From: Clostridia bacterium
Lineage (GTDB): Bacteria; Bacillota_A; Clostridia; Oscillospirales; Acutalibacteraceae
Assembly: GCA_017549665.1 (NCBI GenBank)
Contig: JAFYUD010000143.1
Coordinates: forward strand, 1-10,084
DNA: 10,084 bases
Direction: 5' to 3'
A program made the translations under genes and the position numbers. The notes below the pieces were generated by a model. That model did not search any database and had not been told where the DNA came from. It saw only the letters and a program-made list of their open reading frames with translations. Within the stretch, counting starts at the first letter, position 1, and each line of letters starts with the position of its first letter. Shown piece after piece: positions 1-6,240 of this stretch.

Positions 1-1643
1 CCTGTTGGGAAAATGCAACTGTATATAATGCAGATATTTACGGCAGTCTTTATCCCCGGGGAATTCCCATGCTCAAGGATTACGGTCTTAAGGATTATGA
101 AAATTCAAAGGATTATGAAAACTATACGGTAACAAAGCTTTTTGGTGAAAAAATCACTGTGGATATTCCGTATAATGCTCAGATTACACCTTATCTTAAG
201 GTCGTTGCACCTGCAGGCAAAAAAATCCGCATAACAACAGAAAATACACTGATAGGTGCAGTTTCCGCCACATATATAACAAAAGAAGGGGAGCAGGAAT
301 TTGAAGCTCTCGGCTGGTTCAACGGTGAGCATATAACCTATAAAATCCCGAAGGGTGTTACCGTTGTTTCTCTCAGATACCGTGAAACGGGCTATGACAG
401 TGAATTCAGCGGTAATTTTACATGTGATGATGAATTTATGAATTCTTTGTGGCAGAAATCACTGAGAACTCTTTATGTTACAATGCGTGATAATTTTATG
501 GATTGTCCCGACAGAGAAAGAGCGCAGTGGTGGGGCGATGTCACAAATGAAATGATTATGACCATGTACTCTATGGACAGTAATTCTTACCTTTTGTATC
601 AGAAGGGTGTGGAGGCGATGCTTTCTCATATTGATGATACAAAGGTGCTTCAGACAGTTGTGCCTGTAAACGGTGATTATTTCGAGCTTCCCGTTCAGCA
701 GCTTGCAGGCATTGTGGGCTTTCTGACTTACTATGAATATACAGGGGATAAGGCATTTCTTGAAAAAGTCTATGACGCTTCTCTTGATTATCTCAGGCTC
801 TGGGAAACAGGTGATAATAATCTTGTTGTTCATCGTGGCGGCTCATGGGATTGGGCAGACTGGGGCAGTAAGGCTGACATGACAGCTGTTGAAAATGCGT
901 GGTATTATTATGCTCTTTCTGCAGCAGGAGAAATGGCTCAGATACTCGGAAAAAATGCTGATCTTTCATTTATTGCCGAAAGAAAATCAGTGATAGAAAA
1001 TGGCTATAGCGCCCTTTTGACAGAAAGCGGCTTTAAAAGTGATGATGTAAAAAATCCCGATGACAGAGCAAATGCACTTGCCGTTTTATCAGGCCTTGCA
1101 GGAAAAGAGCAGTATGAAGCTATTACAAAAGTGCTTACGGATACAAAAAATTCAAGTCCTTACATGGAATATTATGTCCTTGAAGCACTTTGTGAAATGG
1201 AACAATATGAAGCTGCATATGACAGAATCAGGTCAAGATATGAAGATATGATGAGTGAGGATTACTCGACTCTCTGGGAATTCTGGGACTCATGGCGTGG
1301 TACAAAAAATCATGCATGGAGCGGCGGCCCGCTTGTAATAATGAGTAAGCATTTTGCAGGTATCGTACCTATTGAAGCCGGTTATGAAAAGGTTGAAATC
1401 AATCCGCAGTATGCGCTTTCTGACAGTATGACCTGTACTGTGCCCGGTGTGAAAGGTCTGATTACTCTTGACTATAAAAAGACGGCTGATAAATATATCA
1501 TCAATCTTGCGCTGCCGCAGGATATGAAAGCTGAACTGTATATCCCTGACGGCGCAGATGTAAACATCAATTCCGATGCTTATTTCAGAAATGGTGAATA
1601 TGTAAACGGAAATGACGGCAATGTTGAGATTACAGAAAAATAA
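1..1643 (+). CDS. GH78 alpha-L-rhamnosidase-like glycoside hydrolase, 5' end outside window
   Basis: The reading frame is open from base 3, so the ATG at 69 is internal and the gene starts upstream. Residue numbers here count from that ATG. The block D145-C-P-D-R-E150-R-A-Q-W-W-G-D157 is the GH78 catalytic signature; its spacing matches the Asp/Glu/Asp set of characterised bacterial rhamnosidases, making E150 the probable general acid. E404 in TLWEFWDSW is the candidate second catalytic Glu. The region around 130-410 is the (alpha/alpha)6 barrel, and the last ~100 residues look like the C-terminal beta-sandwich. The segment before the ATG (LYPRGIPML) is also typical of the family. The family would hydrolyse terminal alpha-L-rhamnose from plant or bacterial glycans. 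The signal peptide region is not visible, so location is unknown. The family call is firm; substrate is inferred. Confidence 0.88.
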   Translation, partial: CWENATVYNADIYGSLYPRGIPMLKDYGLKDYENSKDYENYTVTKLFGEKITVDIPYNAQITPYLKVVAPAGKKIRITTENTLIGAVSATYITKEGEQEFEALGWFNGEHITYKIPKGVTVVSLRYRETGYDSEFSGNFTCDDEFMNSLWQKSLRTLYVTMRDNFMDCPDRERAQWWGDVTNEMIMTMYSMDSNSYLLYQKGVEAMLSHIDDTKVLQTVVPVNGDYFELPVQQLAGIVGFLTYYEYTGDKAFLEKVYDASLDYLRLWETGDNNLVVHRGGSWDWADWGSKADMTAVENAWYYYALSAAGEMAQILGKNADLSFIAERKSVIENGYSALLTESGFKSDDVKNPDDRANALAVLSGLAGKEQYEAITKVLTDTKNSSPYMEYYVLEALCEMEQYEAAYDRIRSRYEDMMSEDYSTLWEFWDSWRGTKNHAWSGGPLVIMSKHFAGIVPIEAGYEKVEINPQYALSDSMTCTVPGVKGLITLDYKKTADKYIINLALPQDMKAELYIPDGADVNINSDAYFRNGEYVNGNDGNVEITEK

Positions 1644-1657
1644 TTCAGACAAATTTA

Positions 1658-1687
1658 AACTGCTCTCTTCGGGGGCAGTTTTTTTGA
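1658..1687 (+). terminator. Intrinsic terminator of the GH78 gene
   Basis: AACTGC pairs with GCAGTT. Further pairs, including G-T wobbles, extend the stem to about 10 bp around a tiny TTC loop, and a run of seven or more T follows. It lies 15 bases past the stop codon. A near copy lies at 3146-3173. Confidence 0.85.
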
Positions 1688-1717
1688 TTGAATTGTATAC
1701 CCATAATATGATATAAT
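1688..1717 (+). promoter_or_regulatory. Promoter of the membrane-tailed XRE gene
   Basis: TTGAAT (1688-1693) and a perfect TATAAT (1712-1717) are separated by 18 bases. A TG two bases before the -10 makes it an extended -10. Transcription would start near 1724, about 30 bases before the ATG at 1755. Confidence 0.7.
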
Positions 1718-1723
1718 CATATT
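1705..1723. promoter_or_regulatory. 19-bp dyad over the -10 box, candidate operator
   Basis: AATATGAT and ATCATATT are perfect 8-bp inverted arms around ATA, and the TATAAT box lies inside the dyad. The position suits repression by a dimeric helix-turn-helix protein, most simply autoregulation by the XRE protein encoded just downstream. AT-rich sequence makes chance dyads easier, so binding is unproven. Confidence 0.5.
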
Positions 1724-1754
1724 TACAAATTGAATTTGAAGCAGAGTGTTTATT

Positions 1755-2360
1755 ATGGAATTTAATGAAAATCTGAAAGAATTAAGAAAACAAAAAGGTC
1801 TTACGCAGGAGGAACTTGCTCAGCAGCTTTTTGTATCCAGAACAGCAATTTCAAAATGGGAGTCGGGCAGAGGTTATCCGAATATAGATTCGTTAAAAGC
1901 TATATCAGTTTTTTTCTCCGTTACTGTTGACGAGCTTTTGTCGGGTGATAAACTGCTGACAATTGCACAAGAAGATAATAAGCGAAATGAAAAGCACTTC
2001 CGTGATCTGGTGTTCGGTTTGCTTGATTGCAGTATCTCTTTGTTCTTTTTTCTGCCGTTTTTCGGTCAGGAAACAGGTGATATAATACAGGCGGTGTCTC
2101 TTTTATCTCTTACGGGATCAGCATCGTATCTGAAAATTGTTTATCTTATTGTTGTTATCGGAACTGTTGCAATGGGAATTATGACACTGGCTCTTCAGAA
2201 TTGCTGTAAGAGCTTCTGGGTAAATAATAAAAACAAAATATCGTTGATATTGAATATGATCGGAACGATTGTGTTTATCGTAAGCTTGCAGCCGTATGCG
2301 GCAGTTTTTCTTTTCGTATACCTCATAATAAAAGTATTAATGCTTATTAAATGGCGATGA
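1755..2360 (+). CDS. XRE-family transcriptional regulator with four C-terminal membrane segments
   Basis: I chose the ATG at 1755 (201 aa) because the product then begins MEFNENLKELRKQKGLTQ, as XRE proteins usually do; a GTG at 1746 is in frame but leaves no room for the CAGAG at 1742-1746 as SD. Residues 5-60 form a Cro/CI-type helix-turn-helix: TQEELAQQ is helix 2 and SRTAISKWESG is the recognition helix. A short polar linker follows (about 68-84), then hydrophobic segments near 85-103, 127-147, 162-178 and 180-198. The protein is therefore likely a membrane-tethered DNA-binding regulator, a layout common in Clostridia, where the membrane part probably senses or sequesters. The ligand is unknown. 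The gene stands between a strong terminator and a PAP2-like gene, which may be its target. Regulator class is sure; role is inference. Confidence 0.85.
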   Translation: MEFNENLKELRKQKGLTQEELAQQLFVSRTAISKWESGRGYPNIDSLKAISVFFSVTVDELLSGDKLLTIAQEDNKRNEKHFRDLVFGLLDCSISLFFFLPFFGQETGDIIQAVSLLSLTGSASYLKIVYLIVVIGTVAMGIMTLALQNCCKSFWVNNKNKISLILNMIGTIVFIVSLQPYAAVFLFVYLIIKVLMLIKWR

Positions 2361-2394
2361 CACGGAGAGTATCATTGCTGTGACGCCTTGTTTC

Positions 2395-2423
2395 TTGAGA
2401 TTGTTCATGCCGTTTTATATACT
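2395..2423 (+). promoter_or_regulatory. Promoter of the PAP2-like gene
   Basis: TTGAGA (2395-2400) and TATACT (2418-2423) are separated by exactly 17 bases. The predicted start near 2430 is about 37 bases before the ATG. With no terminator between 2360 and here, read-through from the XRE gene is also possible. Confidence 0.6.
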
Positions 2424-2427
2424 AAAT

Positions 2428-2443
2428 TCTGGCATCAGCCAGA
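2428..2443. promoter_or_regulatory. Perfect inverted repeat at the start of the PAP2-like mRNA
   Basis: TCTGGC and GCCAGA flank ATCA: a perfect 6-bp hairpin or dyad at the predicted transcription start, with no T run after it. It could be an operator or a 5'-terminal mRNA hairpin. It is too short to decide. Confidence 0.4.
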
Positions 2444-2466
2444 TATAAAAAAGGTAGGTTGAACAA

Positions 2467-3120
2467 ATGAAAAAAGAAACTCAAAGAAACTTGTTTTTTG
2501 CAATATGTCTGCTTACAGCATTTTTGTTGTGGACATTGGCAGTCAGATTTGTTGACGTGCAGGCAATCGGACCGATGGGCTCAACCGTCGGATTTGCAAC
2601 AATTAACCGTTTTATTCATAACCTTACGGGAGTGAATCTGCATCTTTACAATATCACGGATTGGCTCGGTCTTTTGCCGCTTTTGTTTGTGGCTGTTTTC
2701 GGATTCATCGGTCTTATTCAATGGATTAAGAGAAAGCATCTGTTGAAGGTGGATTACAGTATACTTGTTCTCGGCGGATTTTATATCGTTGTTATGGCAA
2801 TGTATTTGCTTTTTGAAAAAGTTGTTATTAATTACAGACCCGTGCTTATAAACGGATTAATGGAAGCATCTTATCCATCATCGACTACAATGCTAGTGAT
2901 GTGTGTGATACCAACAGCAATAATGCAGCTTAATACCCGGATAAAGAATAATCTTATCAGACGGATTGTTGTTGTTGAATTAAGTGTATTTATTATGTTT
3001 ATGGTACTCGGTAGATTTGTTTCGGGGGTGCATTGGTTTACCGATATTATAGGTGGTGCATTACTCAGTATGGGACTTGTACTTCTGTATCGTGCTGTTG
3101 TTAATTTAAAAGTCAGATGA
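2467..3120 (+). CDS. Divergent PAP2-superfamily membrane protein
   Basis: The ATG at 2467 has AAGGTAGG eight bases upstream. The 217-aa product has about six membrane segments (near 8-28, 66-86, 97-116, 141-156, 165-183 and 193-212). PAP2 landmarks are in order: K118...R124-P125, then YPSST at 136-140, then R183-x5-H189-x3-D193. PAP2 enzymes hydrolyse lipid phosphates or diphosphates such as phosphatidate or undecaprenyl diphosphate at the membrane surface. Motif 3, with the nucleophilic His, is intact. Motif 1 is one residue shorter than the usual K-x6-RP, and the His of the usual PSGH motif 2 is Thr. Activity may therefore be altered or lost. It follows a membrane-tailed XRE regulator and ends in a terminator. 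The superfamily is clear; substrate is unknown. Confidence 0.8.
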   Translation: MKKETQRNLFFAICLLTAFLLWTLAVRFVDVQAIGPMGSTVGFATINRFIHNLTGVNLHLYNITDWLGLLPLLFVAVFGFIGLIQWIKRKHLLKVDYSILVLGGFYIVVMAMYLLFEKVVINYRPVLINGLMEASYPSSTTMLVMCVIPTAIMQLNTRIKNNLIRRIVVVELSVFIMFMVLGRFVSGVHWFTDIIGGALLSMGLVLLYRAVVNLKVR

Positions 3121-3145
3121 ATTCCGGTTCCCGGACAGAATTTCT

Positions 3146-3173
3146 AACTGCTCTCATCGAGGGCAGTTTTTGT
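3146..3173 (+). terminator. Intrinsic terminator of the PAP2-like gene
   Basis: AACTGC pairs with GCAGTT, and TCTC/GAGG pairs continue the stem to about 10 bp with an ATC loop; TTTTTG follows. It differs from the terminator at 1658-1687 at only a few loop-proximal bases. Confidence 0.82.
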
Positions 3174-3174
3174 T

Positions 3175-3205
3175 TTGAGATTAAATTGTGTGATAATGGT
3201 ATAAT
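3175..3205 (+). promoter_or_regulatory. Orphan promoter-like sequence facing a convergent gene
   Basis: TTGAGA (3175-3180) and a perfect TATAAT (3200-3205) are 19 bases apart, slightly long. No convincing plus-strand gene follows; the next gene is on the minus strand and converges. It could drive a short RNA, or be a remnant. Confidence 0.4.
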
Positions 3206-3237
3206 ATAGTCAGGCCGATGAAATAACAATAAGCATG

Positions 3238-3268
3238 AAAAAACCTCCGCTGAGAAATCAGCAGAGGT
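3238..3268 (-). terminator. Intrinsic terminator of the TPR-like membrane protein gene
   Basis: On the minus strand an 11-bp stem (ACCTCTGCTGA with TCAGCGGAGGT, one G-U wobble) closes a TTTC loop and is followed by a T run of five to six. It starts about 20 bases past the stop codon at 3289. Read on the plus strand its T run lies nine bases away, so it should work mainly in one direction. Confidence 0.88.
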
Positions 3269-3288
3269 AACAGTATGTTTTTTAGTTA

Positions 3289-3849
3289 TTACCAGAAAAG
3301 TCCCCATCCCATCCAGAGAACAAATGCAATAACACCGATAACAGCAACAACGACTAACCAACTCATTGTTTTTGTGTTGGATGTGTTCTGAACATTGTTT
3401 GACTGTAATACTTCAACAGAAACATTTGCATTAACTGAAGTAAGCTTGTTTTTACAATTATTATTCATGTTAACAGCTGCTGTGGAAATTCCGATGCCGA
3501 TAGTAGGAGAAGTAAGCATTGTTCTTTTTGCATTCAGCTGATACATAGAAACCAACTGTGTAAGTAATGATACTGCATAATCAAGCTTTGCTTTTTCTGT
3601 TGCAGGGTCATTCAATGCTTTTACTGCATCAACATAGCGGTAAAATGCATTGGTAAAGTTTATTGCAGCATTGGACATTTCACCGAGCTTTATGCCGTAA
3701 CAGTTGCAATATGCACGGAAAAAAGGAGCGTCAATGTTTGATGCGTCATTTATAACAACAAGGTCAAAATGTTTTGCGGCTTCTGTGTGCTGACCGTTTT
3801 TCATTTCCTGAACGGCAGTGTCCATCAGGTTTTCAAGATTTAATTCCAT
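3289..3849 (-). CDS. TPR-like protein with C-terminal membrane anchor, function unknown
   Basis: The start at 3849 is preceded on the minus strand by AAAGGGG eight bases upstream, and a clean promoter and terminator frame the gene. The product has 186 aa. Residues 3-108 are predicted helical, and the first ~45 have the pattern of a tetratricopeptide hairpin (AVQEMKNGQHTEAAKHFD). Residues 110-160 are a polar Asn/Ser/Thr-rich linker. Residues 163-185 are one hydrophobic helix rich in Trp near the end, leaving almost no tail, so the protein is probably tail-anchored with the helical part in the cytoplasm. There is no signal peptide. I do not recognise the family. The gene is divergent from a small XRE regulator with overlapping promoters, which suggests that regulator controls it. 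TPR assignment is tentative. Confidence 0.75.
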   Translation of the reverse strand: MELNLENLMDTAVQEMKNGQHTEAAKHFDLVVINDASNIDAPFFRAYCNCYGIKLGEMSNAAINFTNAFYRYVDAVKALNDPATEKAKLDYAVSLLTQLVSMYQLNAKRTMLTSPTIGIGISTAAVNMNNNCKNKLTSVNANVSVEVLQSNNVQNTSNTKTMSWLVVVAVIGVIAFVLWMGWGLFW

Positions 3850-3878
3850 TAGATTATCCCCTTTTTACGAGTTTATTT

Positions 3879-3897
3879 TTTTGGATAAAGTCCAAAA
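3879..3897. promoter_or_regulatory. Inverted repeat in the 5' leader of the TPR-like gene
   Basis: TTTTGGA and TCCAAAA are perfect 7-bp arms around TAAAG. The element covers the predicted minus-strand transcription start, just past the -10. It could be an operator or a 5' mRNA hairpin. Confidence 0.4.
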
Positions 3898-3899
3898 TT

Positions 3900-3928
3900 A
3901 GAATACCATAGTATTTTTACAATGTCAA
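3900..3928 (-). promoter_or_regulatory. Promoter of the TPR-like membrane protein gene
   Basis: On the minus strand a perfect TTGACA (complement of 3923-3928) is followed after 17 bases by TATTCT (complement of 3900-3905). This is a strong vegetative promoter pointing at the gene that starts at 3849. Confidence 0.78.
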
Positions 3929-3943
3929 GCAATTTGAGATAAT
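3916..3943 (+). promoter_or_regulatory. Promoter of the small XRE gene, overlapping the divergent promoter
   Basis: TTTACA (3916-3921) and GATAAT (3938-3943) are 16 bases apart. The -35 boxes of the two divergent promoters lie side by side, so the two promoters would compete or be controlled together. Confidence 0.5.
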
Positions 3944-3957
3944 AATATTGTAATATT
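3944..3957. promoter_or_regulatory. 14-bp dyad at the XRE gene start site, candidate operator
   Basis: AATATT-GT-AATATT lies directly after the plus-strand -10. A compact 14-bp dyad is the size bound by Cro/CI-type dimers, so autoregulation by the gene at 3978 is plausible. Each arm is itself palindromic and AT-only, so chance is a real alternative. Confidence 0.35.
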
Positions 3958-3977
3958 TGTCGACAGGGGGAAGGTTT

Positions 3978-4256
3978 ATGTTGAGTAAAAGGATATATGA
4001 ATTGAGATTATCGTTTGGTTGGACACAGGTACAATTAGCTCAGAAGTTGAATATTACAAAACAAACAGTCTCAAATTGGGAAAATGATAATATTCAGCCT
4101 TCTGTTGACATGTTGGTAAAGCTTTCAAAGATATTTAATGTTCCTACAGATTATTTGTTGGGACTGACACCCTCTAATTCAATCAATGTCGATGGTCTGC
4201 CGTTGGAATTTGTTTCACATCTTGTTCAGATTATCAATGATTATAAACAAAAGTAA
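3978..4256 (+). CDS. Small XRE-family transcriptional regulator
   Basis: I chose the ATG at 3978 rather than a TTG at 3957, because AGGGGGAAGG at 3965-3974 is a strong SD for it and the XRE domain then starts at residue 1. The product has 92 aa. Residues 4-60 form the helix-turn-helix: TQVQLAQKLNITKQTVSNWENDN contains helices 2 and 3, and NVPTDYLLGL is the usual last helix of the fold. About 30 residues follow (SINVDGLPLEFVSHLVQIINDYKQK), an amphipathic helix that may dimerise. There is no membrane segment or enzyme domain. The gene is divergent from the tail-anchored TPR-like gene and has its own terminator, so the pair forms a closed unit. Regulator class is clear; the target is inferred from position. 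Confidence 0.87.
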   Translation: MLSKRIYELRLSFGWTQVQLAQKLNITKQTVSNWENDNIQPSVDMLVKLSKIFNVPTDYLLGLTPSNSINVDGLPLEFVSHLVQIINDYKQK

Positions 4257-4292
4257 GCCGAAGCAGATGTCTGCTCCGGCTTTGATTTTTTT
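4256..4292 (+). terminator. Intrinsic terminator of the small XRE gene
   Basis: AGCCG-A-AGCAGA pairs with TCTGCT-C-CGGCT (one A/C mismatch, 11 pairs), followed by TTTGATTTTTTT. The stem begins in the stop codon. Confidence 0.88.
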
Positions 4293-4429
4293 ATTGTCTG
4301 TAAATTGTTTTCGTTTTCTGTTTCAGGATAAATAACTGTTATTGTTCTGACATTCTTATAAATTATTGTAGACAAAATGTTTTTTTTATTGTAAAATAGT
4401 ATACAGTTAATTATACGGAGGTTGTTGTT
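4293..4429 (+). promoter_or_regulatory. Leader and promoter region of the GH2 gene
   Basis: TAGACA (4369-4374) and TAAAAT (4392-4397) are 17 bases apart and form the likely promoter, with a start near 4404. GGAGG at 4417-4421 is the SD, eight bases before the TTG start. Upstream, AATAAC-T-GTTATT (4331-4343) is a perfect 13-bp palindrome that could bind a regulator. I see no gene or structured RNA here. Confidence 0.6.
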
Positions 4430-6208
4430 TTGGCACACATCAAAACCATTTTTTATGATAAAGTGGACAGAAATTGTCCTTTGAATGAATATCCCAGACC
4501 TCAGTTTCAGCGTGATTTCTGGATGAATCTCAACGGTGAATTTGATTATGCCGTTACAGGTGACGTTGCAACTGCTCCTGAAAAGTACGACGGGAAAATC
4601 GTTGTACCTTTCGCAATTGAATCTGCACTTTCAGGTGTTGAAAGAACTTTTATGCCTGACGAAATACTCTGGTACAGAAAGAAGTTCACTCTTTCAGATG
4701 AATTTGCAGGCAAGGAAGTAATTATAAACTTTGATGCTGTTGACTGGCAGTGTAAGGTTTATGTCAACGGTAAGTCTGTCGGTGAGCATACAGGCGGTTA
4801 TAACGCATTTTCTTTCAATATAACATCATTTGTTACTGACGGGGAAAATGAGCTTGTTGTCCGTGTTTATGACCCTACTGACACAGGCTGGCAGCAGAGA
4901 GGCAAGCAGGCTATTGAATCACACGGCTTCTGGTATACAGGTACATCAGGTATCTGGCAGACAGTCTGGCTTGAAGCTGTTGACAAGACAAGAATTGAAA
5001 AACTCAGACTTCTTCCCGATATTGATAAAGGCACAATAAATGTAAAAACCACAGTATCAGGCAGTGAAGAGTATACTGTTACTGCTAAGATATATGATGG
5101 TGAAAAAGAAATCGTAAAGGCTGAGATTTCAGCTGATGCAGATATCTGTGTGCCCGATTTTAAGCTTTGGAGTCCTGAAGAGCCGAATCTTTATGATATG
5201 ATTCTTGAAGTCAGTGTTGACGGACATGTCAGGGACAGAGTAAAGACATATTTCGGTATGCGTAAGTTCAGCATGGGCAAGGATGCAGACGGATATATGC
5301 GTCTTTGTCTTAATAATAAGCCCTACTTCCATAACGGACTTCTTGACCAGGGTTACTGGAGTGACGGCGGTCTTACTCCTCCCTCAGATGAAGCTATGAT
5401 TTATGATATTCAGAAAATGAAGGATCTCGGCTTCAATATGCTCAGAAAGCATATCAAGACAGAGCCTGCAAGATGGTATTATCATTGCGACAGACTCGGT
5501 ATGCTTGTATGGCAGGATATGATCAGCGGCGGTAAAGCTCTCAACCTTGTTTATGCAGGTGTTATTCCCACTGCACAGGGCGTATTTGCTCCCATTGCAA
5601 GACTTTCAGTCAGTGATAACAGATACAAGCTGTTCAACAGAGATAAGAAGGAATGGCGTGATTTCTTTGAAAAAGAAATGTATGAGATGATGGACGAGCT
5701 TTATAATTGTGTTTCTCTTGCAACATGGGTACCCTTCAACGAAGGCTGGGGACAGTTTGATGCAGGCCGTATCGGAAATGATGTAAAGAAATATGATCCT
5801 TCAAGACATTGTGACCATGCAAGTGGCTGGTATGACCAGAAGGCAGGCGACTTCAGAAGCATCCATAAATATATTCTTCCCGTCCGTGTTCCTAAAAAGG
5901 AAGAAAACAGAGCTTATGTACTCAGTGAATTCGGTGGATATTCACAGGTTCTTGATGATCATGTCTGGAACAAGGAAAAGAGCTTCGGCTATATGATGTA
6001 TAAGTCAAAGGATGATCTTACAGCAGCATATAAGAAGCTTTACGAAAAGCAGATTATTCCGAAAATAAAGAAGGGTCTGTCAGCACTTGTATATACTCAG
6101 GTCAGTGACGTTGAGTTTGAAGTAAACGGTATTCTGACATATGACCGTGCTGTAGTAAAGATTGATGAAGATACAATCAGGGATATCAACAGCAGAATAA
6201 AATTATAA
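4430..6208 (+). CDS. Glycoside hydrolase family 2 enzyme (beta-galactosidase/beta-glucuronidase-like)
   Basis: The start is TTG at 4430, fixed by GGAGG at the ideal distance and by the absence of an earlier in-frame start that fits. The 592-aa product has the GH2 core: a jelly-roll sugar-binding domain (about 15-190, with LNGEFDYAV, WYRKKF, VYVNGKSVGEHTGGY and WYTGTSGIWQTVWLE), an Ig-like domain (about 190-275), then a TIM barrel (280-590). E438 in PFNEGWGQ is the acid/base, and E500 in LSEFGGYS is the probable nucleophile; both are present. There is no signal peptide or extra C-terminal domain, so it is a short cytoplasmic form. It would retain configuration and act on beta-linked glycosides imported as small molecules. 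Exact sugar specificity (galactose, glucuronate, mannose) cannot be read here. No transporter is adjacent. Confidence 0.9.
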   Translation: MAHIKTIFYDKVDRNCPLNEYPRPQFQRDFWMNLNGEFDYAVTGDVATAPEKYDGKIVVPFAIESALSGVERTFMPDEILWYRKKFTLSDEFAGKEVIINFDAVDWQCKVYVNGKSVGEHTGGYNAFSFNITSFVTDGENELVVRVYDPTDTGWQQRGKQAIESHGFWYTGTSGIWQTVWLEAVDKTRIEKLRLLPDIDKGTINVKTTVSGSEEYTVTAKIYDGEKEIVKAEISADADICVPDFKLWSPEEPNLYDMILEVSVDGHVRDRVKTYFGMRKFSMGKDADGYMRLCLNNKPYFHNGLLDQGYWSDGGLTPPSDEAMIYDIQKMKDLGFNMLRKHIKTEPARWYYHCDRLGMLVWQDMISGGKALNLVYAGVIPTAQGVFAPIARLSVSDNRYKLFNRDKKEWRDFFEKEMYEMMDELYNCVSLATWVPFNEGWGQFDAGRIGNDVKKYDPSRHCDHASGWYDQKAGDFRSIHKYILPVRVPKKEENRAYVLSEFGGYSQVLDDHVWNKEKSFGYMMYKSKDDLTAAYKKLYEKQIIPKIKKGLSALVYTQVSDVEFEVNGILTYDRAVVKIDEDTIRDINSRIKL

Positions 6209-6240
6209 TCAATAATTATTTTAAGATGTAGGTGTTTGTT

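Noticed and set aside
54..66. CCCCGGGGAATTCCC looks like joined cloning sites, suggesting vector sequence
   Set aside because: It encodes YPRGIP, part of the conserved GH78 stretch, and lies inside a continuous reading frame.
1290..1652. Long minus-strand frame opposite the GH78 gene
   Set aside because: It mirrors the real gene, has no SD or promoter, and its product is an unrecognisable mix; the other antisense frames at 105-332, 459-833, 6097-6546 and 8140-8457 are alike.
3235..3270. Tiny plus-strand frame starting ATGAAAAAACC (11 codons)
   Set aside because: It has no SD and its codons are simply the terminator hairpin of the convergent gene.
3113..3361. Minus-strand frame of 82 codons beyond the TPR-like gene
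   Set aside because: It overlaps the end of the TPR-like gene in another frame and runs through its terminator.
6200..6230. AATTAT/ATAATT hairpin after the GH2 gene as terminator
   Set aside because: The stem is six A-T pairs only and the T run is short; it is too weak to call.
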